Below are positions 1-6,369 of a stretch of 11,346 bases of DNA, one piece after another. Each line of letters opens with the position of its first letter. The first letter of the stretch is position 1. A program made the translations under genes and the position numbers. The notes beneath the pieces are model-generated. The model worked only from the letters and a program-made list of their open reading frames with translations. It was not told where the DNA came from and ran no database searches. Source of the DNA: Opitutales bacterium. Its GTDB lineage: Bacteria; Verrucomicrobiota; Verrucomicrobiia; Opitutales; UBA2987. The stretch is from positions 1-11,346 of the forward strand of contig JAJFLT010000219.1 in the NCBI GenBank assembly GCA_021772555.1. The letters run 5' to 3'.

Positions 1-1170
1 GTTTGAGGAGGCTTGGGAACCGGCGCCGACCAGCGGCAACTGGATGTGCAAACCGCTGTTGGTATCCTGATAAATGAAAAGCCCTTGTTCCTTGCGGTTG
101 CTTTTATCAAAAATGACAAACCTTCCGCTAGTGCGGGCGAGGGCCGTTTCGGACTTCATTTCGCCGCCGATGGATCGGGCCAAACGGGCCCATTGGCAGA
201 GGTAGCGGGCGCCGTCGAAATTCGCCATGCGTGTAGTGTGTGCATCGGTCGTGGCGCGCTCGCTGTCCCGCACCACCATATTTCCGTTTTCCTGGTCCAG
301 AAAGGTTAAGAAGAAAAATTGAAAAAGACGCCGCAATATGTCGCAGTAAACAGGCTTTTTATCCTCCGTGATCCAGCCATCTCTCATGCCCTGCAGTAAT
401 ATGCTGATGCAGTGCATTTGACCATAGGCGCCGACGCCCCGACCGTATATCCAACCCATTCCATCCTGCCGCACGATGTCCGGCATCATGCGGATATATT
501 TTTCCGCGAACGTGCGCAAACTGGGCAGTTTTCTTTCCCTCAGGTGCATGTTGGAGTGTAACTGCAAAGCCTGGCGGATGAAAACAAAACTCAATATACC
601 GTAAATATCGAAAACGCCTCCCATTCCCTCTGCGGGTCCGTCGTCCGCGAAATTGGCCGAACTATTGGCTTTGATGCGCTCGATGAATCGATCGATCAGC
701 CTGCCCGTTTCATCCTTTTTAGAAAGTCCCATACTGAACCGGGCGACCGCTTTGGCCACATTAAAGGCTTGCCAGTGGTTGTCGTAATCGGTGCGGGCCA
801 AGAGGCGTTGGTCCAGTTTTTCCCTCGTGGGGTCGAGCAACCTTTCCCAAACCGGGTTGCGATCCTTGGAGGGACCGAACGAGAGTAGCCCAAGAGCGGT
901 ATAGGCCAGACCGTTTTCCTGGGTTCCCTCCGTGAAAACCTGGGCCGTTATGGTGCGGGCGCCTAGATCGACGAGGTCGAAATCCTCCAACTGCGCATCA
1001 CCCGTCAATCGATGATACTCCCCGATGGCCAGAGCCGCATGGCCGGGTTCGTCCAGCCGGGGGTTTTCGCCTTCAACCGGCGATATAGAACCGTCCTCGT
1101 TGATTGCGCCAAGATTTTGACCCAGCATTGTGCGGGCCATGTCGAGACACTGATCAGCAAAATTGTGCAT
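1..1170 (-). CDS. Uncharacterised helix-rich protein, 3' end outside window
   Basis: Reading the minus strand from ATG at 1170 gives 390 codons with no stop as far as base 1, so the C-terminus is missing. I do not recognise the family with certainty. The first ~340 residues look alpha-helical, with recurrent helical pairs rich in Trp, Tyr, Arg and His, such as WIYGRGVGAYGQMH and the segment FDGARYLCQWARLARSIG. The last ~40 visible residues turn to beta-type sequence (RFVIFDKSN, GLFIYQDTNSG, LHIQLPLVG). An alpha/alpha toroid followed by a beta domain is the layout of heparinase II/III-like and related polysaccharide lyases, so a carbohydrate-active role is possible, but no catalytic motif can be assigned. 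No signal peptide is visible at this start, which suggests a cytoplasmic protein or a wrong start; the only nearby in-frame alternative is a GTG 15 codons upstream and it adds no signal sequence. The open frame and protein-like composition make the gene itself secure. Confidence 0.72.
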   Translation of the reverse strand, partial: MHNFADQCLDMARTMLGQNLGAINEDGSISPVEGENPRLDEPGHAALAIGEYHRLTGDAQLEDFDLVDLGARTITAQVFTEGTQENGLAYTALGLLSFGPSKDRNPVWERLLDPTREKLDQRLLARTDYDNHWQAFNVAKAVARFSMGLSKKDETGRLIDRFIERIKANSSANFADDGPAEGMGGVFDIYGILSFVFIRQALQLHSNMHLRERKLPSLRTFAEKYIRMMPDIVRQDGMGWIYGRGVGAYGQMHCISILLQGMRDGWITEDKKPVYCDILRRLFQFFFLTFLDQENGNMVVRDSERATTDAHTTRMANFDGARYLCQWARLARSIGGEMKSETALARTSGRFVIFDKSNRKEQGLFIYQDTNSGLHIQLPLVGAGSQASSN

Positions 1171-1217
1171 GAAAAAAGAAAAACGGCAAGTTAGTGCCTG
1201 CAAATGAAAATGCACGC

Positions 1218-1255
1218 AAAAAATAAAAAAAACTCGGAAATATTATTTGATTTCC
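1218..1255 (-). terminator. Candidate intrinsic terminator downstream of rho
   Basis: On the minus strand a 6-bp stem (GGAAAT / ATTTCC, bases 1236-1255, 8-base loop) is followed by GAG and then a 15-base tract of T with one A (1232 to 1218). It lies about 90 bases beyond the rho stop and about 50 bases before the next minus-strand start, so it could end the rho transcript. The stem is short and AT-rich, hence weak. The T-rich run is the stronger part of the signal. Confidence 0.4.
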
Positions 1256-1341
1256 CTCCGGCCCATGCTCCGATCTTTGTTCGCCCATATTCTTGTTTAT
1301 TGATTACTGTATTGTCGATATTCGCGGGGTTTCCTAATCTT

Positions 1342-2472
1342 CTAGAGTTTGATCAAATCCAGAAACTCCGCATTGCATTCGGTTTTACCCAAACGGGTGA
1401 TGGCCGTTTCCGCCGCATCGTCCACCTTCATGCCGGCCAGCGCGCGGCGAAAGAAATGACAGCGATCCAGCATCTTGGGGTCGAGAAGGAGTTCTTCCCG
1501 CCGGGTTCCCGAAGAAGCGATATTCATGGCGGGCCAAATCCGCAGTTCGGCCACTTTTCGGTCGAGGACCATTTCCATGTTGCCGGTTCCTTTAAATTCC
1601 TGGAAAATGAGGTCGTCCATGCGGCTGCCCGTTTCCACCAGGGCCGAGGCCATAATGGTCAGGCTGCCCGCTTCCTCCGTATTGCGGGCGGCGGAGAATA
1701 GTTGGCGAGGTTTTTCCAGGGCGCGAATATCGAGGCCCCCCGTCATGGTGCGACCGCTGGAACCTCGGGCCGAGTTATGGGCGCGGGCCAGCCGGGTCAA
1801 CGAATCCAGCAATACGACCACGTCTTTGCCCACTTCGACCAGCCTTTTGGCGCGCTCTATGGCCAGATCGGCGATGCGCAAATGGCTCGTTACTTCCTCG
1901 TCATTGGAGGAGGCGAAAACTTCGCACGGAACGCTTCGTTTCAAATCGGTGACCTCCTCCGGCCGCTCATCCACAAGCAAAATCATGACATGGCACTCCG
2001 GGTTGTTTTCAAGCACACCCAGTGCGATATCGCGCAAAATGATGGTTTTACCGGTTCGCGGAGGCGCCACGATGAGCCCGCGCTGTCCCTTGCCGATGGG
2101 GCAAAACATGTCAATCGCCCGTACCGTCATGGCCCCGTCCTTGGTTTCCAGTTTCAACCACTCGTCCGGGGTAATGGTGGTCAATTGAGAAAATGCGACT
2201 TTCCGTTTACGCTGGTCCACGGGATAACCGTCGATGGTTTCCACATAGCGCACCTTGGGATTTGGAAAACGTGGATCCCTATGCGCTTTGGCGCAAACCC
2301 AGCTGCCCTTGTTTATCTTAAAACGGCGAAGCAATTCCCGCGGCACAAAAGGATCGTCCGGGCGCGTACGGCCGTTGTGGACCGGATTGATTAACTGACC
2401 CGCTTTATTCGGTTGGGGCTCCATGACGCCTTCTACCAGCGCCTCCTGGGGCGAAGTTTCGTTATCTTGCAT
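1342..2472 (-). CDS. rho: Transcription termination factor Rho, short N-terminus
   Basis: Rho is a hexameric RNA-dependent ATPase/translocase that ends transcription. The ATPase core aligns without gaps to E. coli Rho over about 180 residues: Walker A APPRTGKT (136-143), catalytic Glu in VDERPEE (E169), Walker B VVVLLD (D223), Q-loop GSSGRTMTGG (237-246), R-loop TGSRMDD (281-287) and the SGTR arginine finger (R324, E. coli R366). E. coli K181 in Walker A is Arg here (R139), and loop lysines K283 and K326 are Arg (R241, R284). The N-terminus is reduced: 376 aa against 419 in E. coli, with no Rho_N helical domain. The primary RNA-binding fold begins almost at once, and its usual GFGFLR stretch reads AGQLINP, while PDDPFVP...RRFKI still matches the PDDIYVS...RRFNL segment. 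ATG at 2472 is preferred; a TTG two codons upstream (2478) is the alternative. No Shine-Dalgarno is seen. Identity as a Rho-family ATPase is certain; classical termination activity is inferred. Confidence 0.95.
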   Translation of the reverse strand: MQDNETSPQEALVEGVMEPQPNKAGQLINPVHNGRTRPDDPFVPRELLRRFKINKGSWVCAKAHRDPRFPNPKVRYVETIDGYPVDQRKRKVAFSQLTTITPDEWLKLETKDGAMTVRAIDMFCPIGKGQRGLIVAPPRTGKTIILRDIALGVLENNPECHVMILLVDERPEEVTDLKRSVPCEVFASSNDEEVTSHLRIADLAIERAKRLVEVGKDVVVLLDSLTRLARAHNSARGSSGRTMTGGLDIRALEKPRQLFSAARNTEEAGSLTIMASALVETGSRMDDLIFQEFKGTGNMEMVLDRKVAELRIWPAMNIASSGTRREELLLDPKMLDRCHFFRRALAGMKVDDAAETAITRLGKTECNAEFLDLIKL

Positions 2473-2739
2473 TCGCAATAAAATGAAAAAATTGATCCGA
2501 AAATCGGAGTGATCGGGAAAACCCGTGAGTGAGAGGACGGGCTTTCTCTAAAAACCCCAAACCTCCTGCAATTCGCCTTGATTCGGCTTCGATGAGGTAA
2601 TTGATACGACTTATGTCAAGGCAAGCCTCGGCCCAATCTAGGCACCATTTTGCCCCTGTCAATGCTTCAAATGGCTCGTTTGGTAGAATTTCTTCATAGT
2701 TCGGAGGGTTGGAGTGGATAAATTGAGTGTTAAGCCAGC

Positions 2740-2768
2740 ATTATACCATAACTTCAAAAATCCCACAA
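2740..2768 (-). promoter_or_regulatory. Extended -10 sigma70-type promoter for rho
   Basis: On the minus strand TTGTGG (2768-2763) is separated by exactly 17 bases from a perfect TATAAT (2745-2740), which is preceded by TGG and so forms an extended -10 (TGnTATAAT). The predicted start point is near 2733, giving a leader of about 260 bases before the rho ATG. Position and orientation fit rho only. The start point is predicted, not observed. Confidence 0.62.
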
Positions 2769-2889
2769 CCGTTCCGTTGGCTCTTTTTGATGCGTTTGAT
2801 TAAAGTTTAAATTGGTTACGTATATTACCTATACGCCCCTCAACCCATATTGGCGCAGGCGCTGGTGTTTGATTCTCCGGTTTCATCGA

Positions 2890-2918
2890 TTGACACTGTT
2901 ACGTGGGCGGCCAATAAT
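2890..2918 (+). promoter_or_regulatory. Near-consensus sigma70-type promoter for the pseudopilin cassette
   Basis: A perfect TTGACA (2890-2895), a 17-base spacer and AATAAT (2913-2918) form a strong promoter. The predicted transcription start is near 2925, next to the ATG at 2926 of the first pseudopilin gene. It therefore argues against any start upstream of 2926 and implies a leaderless message or a downstream start codon. Confidence 0.6.
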
Positions 2919-2925
2919 ATTCGAT

Positions 2926-3633
2926 ATGTGCAACCCGACACGTTCACTGTTTCCTTGCGGAAGCTTGGAAGACGCGCATTTTGCTACTGCGATTGAAAAA
3001 AAGCGTTGGCCTAAAAAGTCCGCCTTTACCCTGTTCGAGCTGCTTCTGGTAATGGGGATTCTCCTTGTTTTGGCCGGGATGACCATTGGTATTGCCGAGG
3101 GTTTGCAAAGACGGTCCGCCCGCGCCACGGCGAGGGGCCAATTAGCTCTCCTGCTACAAGCCCTGGATTCTTATAAAATGCATCACGGTGATTATCCCTG
3201 GATCGACGCCGGTAGCGACGGCTCCGGCGAACTCTACGCCGCCCTCATCGGCAACCGCAGCCCGGCCGCCGGTTTCCAGCCCAAAGCGTTTGGCCACGAT
3301 CCGTTAGCTGGAGTTAAAGGGCGTCATTTCATTGAACTGTCACAGTTTAACACGGCCCTGAAACCGGTTTCGTCCGACGGCTCGCCACAGCAAACTCTGG
3401 ATCAGGGTTTTGGCGACAATTACCTCATCGATCCCTGGGGCAGCGCTTATGTTTACCAATATACAACAATAGGCGAAAGTCCGTCGTCCGGCGATTGGAA
3501 AAGGCCCGGCTATATCCTCATGTCCATTGGGCCGGATGGGGCGGCGGGACCGGCCTTGCCTCTGGATGGCATTCTTAACGCCGCTTATTTCGATAATGAA
3601 TCCTCCACCGACAATATTTTTTCCGTGCCGTAA
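2926..3633 (+). CDS. GspG-like pseudopilin (first of five)
   Basis: A prepilin-like protein of type II secretion/type IV pilus style. The processing site is SA|FTLFELL (A33|F34, Glu at +5), followed by one hydrophobic helix (about 34-57), a charged helix with QRRSARATARGQLALLLQAL, and a globular end. Features typical of the GspG/PulG major pseudopilin are DSYKMHHGDYPW (81-92), IDPWGSAYVYQY (168-179) and RPGYILMSIGPDG (193-205). GspG forms the periplasmic pseudopilus shaft and usually binds calcium. The leader from ATG 2926 is 33 residues, unusually long. A TTG at 2965 would give a 20-residue leader and a short 5' untranslated region, and may be the true start given the promoter just upstream. 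The frame stays open upstream to 2812, but that part precedes the promoter and has no pilin character. The next gene's ATG lies inside its 3' end. Length (235 aa) is well above that of E. coli-type GspG (about 140). Confidence 0.82.
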   Translation: MCNPTRSLFPCGSLEDAHFATAIEKKRWPKKSAFTLFELLLVMGILLVLAGMTIGIAEGLQRRSARATARGQLALLLQALDSYKMHHGDYPWIDAGSDGSGELYAALIGNRSPAAGFQPKAFGHDPLAGVKGRHFIELSQFNTALKPVSSDGSPQQTLDQGFGDNYLIDPWGSAYVYQYTTIGESPSSGDWKRPGYILMSIGPDGAAGPALPLDGILNAAYFDNESSTDNIFSVP

Positions 3634-4249
3634 GCCCCGGCGGAAAAACACACGCTTTGGCCATGAAAGAAGAGCATTTTCCCTGGTCGAATTGCTCTCC
3701 GTTATCGCCATCATCGCCGTGCTGGCGGGAATTCTTTTTCCCGTTGCCATCTCGGTTCGCCGTGCCGTGCTGGCGGCAAAAACCAAAACCCAATTCAATC
3801 AATACGCCACCGCCATCGAACAATTCAGGATCGAATACGGATTTTATCCCAATTTCGGTCTCAATTCCAGCGACGCTGATCCGTTGATTCCATTGCGCGA
3901 CGTTGCCGATGTTTTTATCGAAACCCTATCGGGAAGAAAAATCGATGGCAGTCCCGCCGATAATTCCTACGCCCAAGCCGCCAATAAACAAAAGATTCCT
4001 TTTTATCGCTTCAACGAGTCCGAGTTCGCCTCAGAGGCGGTCGTAAACTGTGGCCAAACTGTGCAAAAGGGAGAGATCGTGGATGCTTTCGGCAATCCCA
4101 ACATTTTCCTGGTTTTCGACGGTGACCGCAACGGCCTGATTGAAAAGAAAAGCCTGCCTGATGGAAACGAAGACCTTCATGCCGCCGTGGGTTTTTATTC
4201 GTCGAAAGGCGGCTGTGAAGAATGGAAAACCATCGCCAGTTGGGATTGA
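3596..4249 (+). CDS. GspG-like pseudopilin (second of five)
   Basis: A 217-aa prepilin-like protein with processing site RRA|FSLVELL (A27|F28, Glu at +5), hydrophobic helix (about 28-50), and the helix KTKTQFNQYATAIEQFRIEYGFYPN, the usual start of the GspG-type globular domain. Its C-terminal part has VDAFGNPNIFLVF, then DGDRNGLIE (D175, D177, N179, G180, I182), which resembles a DxDxNGxI calcium loop, and two cysteines (C152, C207) that could pair in the periplasm. The leader from ATG 3596 is 27 residues, basic and proline-rich, and overlaps the upstream gene by 38 bases, so translation is probably coupled. No in-frame ATG, GTG or TTG lies closer to the cleavage site. The frame also runs back to 3527 (further overlap), which is not favoured. 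It could be a second shaft subunit or a minor tip component; sequence alone does not decide. Confidence 0.8.
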   Translation: MNPPPTIFFPCRKPRRKNTRFGHERRAFSLVELLSVIAIIAVLAGILFPVAISVRRAVLAAKTKTQFNQYATAIEQFRIEYGFYPNFGLNSSDADPLIPLRDVADVFIETLSGRKIDGSPADNSYAQAANKQKIPFYRFNESEFASEAVVNCGQTVQKGEIVDAFGNPNIFLVFDGDRNGLIEKKSLPDGNEDLHAAVGFYSSKGGCEEWKTIASWD

Positions 4250-4264
4250 GGCAGGCCTGAGAAA

Positions 4265-4897
4265 ATGAAATCAATTCCCAAACGAGCTGCGGCATTCACT
4301 CTCTTTGAAATTCTGGTGGTAATTGGGTTGATCGTATTGCTCGGTGGCGCGTTGGGATTGGCTCTGTGGCCGAATGAAGGCGGGTCGGCCTTGCGGTTGC
4401 AAAACAGTCAAAGAACTTTCGCAGCCCTTCTCAATTCAACCCGATTGCAGGCCATCCTGAAAAATACCGAGGCTCGACTCATAATTCATAACGACGATTC
4501 CGATCCTGAAAAAAAGCTCCGCTATCTCGGCCTCATTTATAAAAACCCAAATAATCCCGACGGGGCCGAGTGGATCGCCCCGCGGGACGGGTTGTTGCTG
4601 CCTGCGGGCATAACTTTTCACGAAACCGCGAGCAACCCTTTGAACACCATGCGAATCTCATTCCCTAAAATGCAGACCGTAGCCGGGGTGGGGGAGCAGT
4701 GGTATTATTATCAATTCGACAGCCATGGAACGGCGGCACCTAACACCGCTGGCAGCCGGATCGTATTCTCCGCCCGACGATTCGAGGAGAATTCAGATCC
4801 CGAGAAAATTGAAGATCATAATTCGCGCGGATTGGTCATCCACAAAGCAGGTAGCGTGTCCCTTTTCACAGATCTTCCCGATGATTCTACTCTGTAG
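4265..4897 (+). CDS. GspH/FimT-like minor pseudopilin
   Basis: A 210-aa protein with a short canonical leader, KRAAA|FTLFEILVVIG (A10|F11, Glu at +5), and one hydrophobic helix to about residue 35. Next comes LRLQNSQRTFAALLNSTRLQAILKNTEARLII (43-74), the pattern of GspH/FimT proteins, where a helix leads into a beta-sandwich. LRYLGLIYKN, AEWIAPRDGLLLPAGITFHE and the C-terminal GLVIHKAGSVSLF support this. In type II secretion GspH is a minor pseudopilin near the tip. The general style resembles the GspH-like member of the Verrucomicrobia prepilin cassettes (inference). It starts 15 bases after the previous stop, with no clear Shine-Dalgarno. No cysteine is present. Confidence 0.78.
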   Translation: MKSIPKRAAAFTLFEILVVIGLIVLLGGALGLALWPNEGGSALRLQNSQRTFAALLNSTRLQAILKNTEARLIIHNDDSDPEKKLRYLGLIYKNPNNPDGAEWIAPRDGLLLPAGITFHETASNPLNTMRISFPKMQTVAGVGEQWYYYQFDSHGTAAPNTAGSRIVFSARRFEENSDPEKIEDHNSRGLVIHKAGSVSLFTDLPDDSTL

Positions 4898-4932
4898 CAG
4901 TGAGCTGTCATAATTTTGTAAAATTGACATCA

Positions 4933-5526
4933 ATGGGAGCCAATTCGCGGAAAAACGCCTTTACGCTCGTCGAAGTCGTTTTGGCTGTGGGCGTCATCTC
5001 CCTGTCTTTATTGGTGTTGGCGGCTTTTCTCACCCGTTCAACCCGCAATCTGGTCAAAATTCACTCCCAAGACCAGGCCGAGGCCTTGGCTGGAAGACTG
5101 GACGGATTTCTGCGGGATAAAGATTTCCATACCGTATATTCCTGGGTAGCTGAGAATTCCCGAAAGGTTTTGATCTTTTATACCTATCGACCTGACGCTA
5201 ACCTGGGTGACGAAGAGTCCACCGTAAGGGAGTCCGATTACCCTGGATTGCAGGACGAATTGTCGAGATCCATTGGTCCGGTGTTGAAAATAATCCTGAA
5301 AAGTTCGCCCCTGTCCCTCCGCCATAACGGTGTCGATGAAAATGAAAGCACGCATATCCTTCCCGCCAATCCCGCCAACTTTGCGGAAGGATACCTCGCT
5401 CTGGAAGCCTGGGTTTATGCCGAATCATCGGCCGAATCGGGAACGACCATCGCCCTTGGCCCGGAGGTGTCTTCAGAAAACTTTATTACCGTTTACACTT
5501 ATGCCATTACGCGGACGGGCATCTGA
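4933..5526 (+). CDS. GspI-like minor pseudopilin
   Basis: A 197-aa prepilin-like protein: MGANSRKNA|FTLVEVVLAVGVI (A9|F10, Glu at +5), with a hydrophobic helix ending near residue 32 and then TRSTRNLVKIHSQDQAEALAGRLDGFL, an amphipathic helix like that of GspI/PilV proteins. The globular part contains VLIFYTYRPD and ends in a strand-rich segment NFITVYTYAITRTGI. ATG 4933 is chosen because it gives a canonical 9-residue basic leader; the frame extends to a GTG at 4900, close to the previous stop, but that would add 11 residues with no leader character. Its stop overlaps the next start (TGATG), indicating translational coupling. GspI and GspJ usually adjoin in operons and their products bind each other, which fits the next gene. 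Confidence 0.75.
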   Translation: MGANSRKNAFTLVEVVLAVGVISLSLLVLAAFLTRSTRNLVKIHSQDQAEALAGRLDGFLRDKDFHTVYSWVAENSRKVLIFYTYRPDANLGDEESTVRESDYPGLQDELSRSIGPVLKIILKSSPLSLRHNGVDENESTHILPANPANFAEGYLALEAWVYAESSAESGTTIALGPEVSSENFITVYTYAITRTGI

Positions 5527-6359
5527 TGACCACTCAACGACAATACCGATTCACATTCAAGGTGTCCGCCTTTACCTTGGTCGAAGTTTTATTCGCCTCC
5601 GTCCTGATGGTGGTATTGGCGGCATTAGTCCTTTATATGTCCAACGACCTCATATATTCCTGGCGCGGCGCGACCGATGATTATGCCCAGGGTATGGAGG
5701 CGGATATTGTTCTCGATTATTTGGCAGATGATCTATCCGGCGCTTTTTTCCGCAATGATGGAAATACCTGGTTAATTTCCGATCAGGGCCCTTCTCAAAC
5801 AGCAACGGACAATACCCTCTGGCTGCGTTTTTTTACTCCGGCCAGAGACCGGGACCGCAGCCGATCCGGTGACCTCAACGCGGTCAGTTATCGGCTGTAC
5901 CCTATCAAACCGTTGTCCGGTTCCTCCACCCCCGAAGGCATCTTCAGTCTGTTTAGAATGGTTGTTGAAGCAGACGAATCTTTTCGGGAAATACAAGGAA
6001 ATCTGGAAAATTTGGAGGAATCCCGATTCCACGACTTTTCCGATAGCCGAGCCGTCGAAGAATCCTTTTTGCTGGGTAATATCGTCTCCTTCAAAGTAAG
6101 GTTCTATACGCGCGGCTTGAACCCGGACGGCATCTGGGAGCGCCATGAAATCGTCGGCCAGAGCGTCGGGTTTCCACGACCTGCGGCCCTCCGCCCAACC
6201 TATGCGGAGATTGCTCTGACTGTTCTTTCGCCGAGAGCCGCTCAACTTCTCGCCACAGCGGAGGAGGGTCTCCATCCATCTTTGGAGGCGAAGAAAATAA
6301 TCGAAACGAATGGGCAGACTTATTCTCGTTTCGTACACTTGCCAGGCGATCCCCTCTGA
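5526..6359 (+). CDS. GspJ-like minor pseudopilin
   Basis: The largest of the five (277 aa): leader to FKVSA|FTLVEVLFASVLMVVLAALVLYM (A15|F16, Glu at +5), then an amphipathic helix with YAQGMEADIVLDYLADDLSGAFF, a GspJ-like pattern. Further features are LWLRFFTPARD, LNAVSYRLYPI, the strand FKVRFYTRGL and, near the C-terminus, PTYAEIALTVLSPRAAQLL and TYSRFVHLPGD. The last two resemble what I recall of the GspJ-like component of Verrucomicrobia prepilin cassettes (from memory, not verified). GspJ acts with GspH, I and K at the pseudopilus tip. The start overlaps the upstream stop by one base. No GspK-like gene (a large pseudopilin without Glu+5) follows: the next gene is sdhC after an 81-base gap. 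Confidence 0.78.
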   Translation: MTTQRQYRFTFKVSAFTLVEVLFASVLMVVLAALVLYMSNDLIYSWRGATDDYAQGMEADIVLDYLADDLSGAFFRNDGNTWLISDQGPSQTATDNTLWLRFFTPARDRDRSRSGDLNAVSYRLYPIKPLSGSSTPEGIFSLFRMVVEADESFREIQGNLENLEESRFHDFSDSRAVEESFLLGNIVSFKVRFYTRGLNPDGIWERHEIVGQSVGFPRPAALRPTYAEIALTVLSPRAAQLLATAEEGLHPSLEAKKIIETNGQTYSRFVHLPGDPL

Positions 6360-6369
6360 AAACTAATAC

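Larger units (their letters stand above)
2473..2925. other. Divergent intergenic region between rho and the pseudopilin cassette
   Basis: No convincing protein gene lies here. It holds the rho leader (roughly 2473-2733, minus strand), the rho promoter (2740-2768) and the pseudopilin promoter (2890-2918). The leader contains two short minus-strand frames discussed in the findings: 12 codons from ATG at 2697, and 66 codons from TTG at 2662 that overlap the rho start. A small hairpin (CGGG-AAAA-CCCG, 2514-2525) is present but weak. Between 2769 and 2889 I see nothing that can be named. Confidence 0.6.

Noticed and set aside
13..309. 98-codon plus-strand frame at the left edge
   Set aside because: It is opposite the 390-codon minus-strand frame and has no independent support.
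1475..2394. Long plus-strand open frames of 237 and 230 codons opposite rho
   Set aside because: They are antisense to the highly conserved Rho ATPase core, are rich in Arg/Ser or low-complexity composition and show no recognisable domain; they are by-products of rho codon use.
2514..2525. CGGG-AAAA-CCCG hairpin as a terminator or attenuator
   Set aside because: The stem has only four pairs and no T-tract follows on either strand.
2591..2619. Perfect TTGACA on the minus strand (2619-2614) in the rho leader
   Set aside because: At 16-18 base spacing there is no -10-like hexamer (CTCATC at 17), whereas the promoter at 2740-2768 has an extended consensus -10.
2812..2925. N-terminal extension of the first pseudopilin from TTG 2812
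   Set aside because: It lies upstream of and through the near-consensus promoter at 2890-2918 and has no prepilin leader character.
5772..6338. 188-codon minus-strand frame opposite the GspJ-like gene
   Set aside because: The plus-strand gene has a clear prepilin N-terminus and operon position; the antisense frame has no motif.
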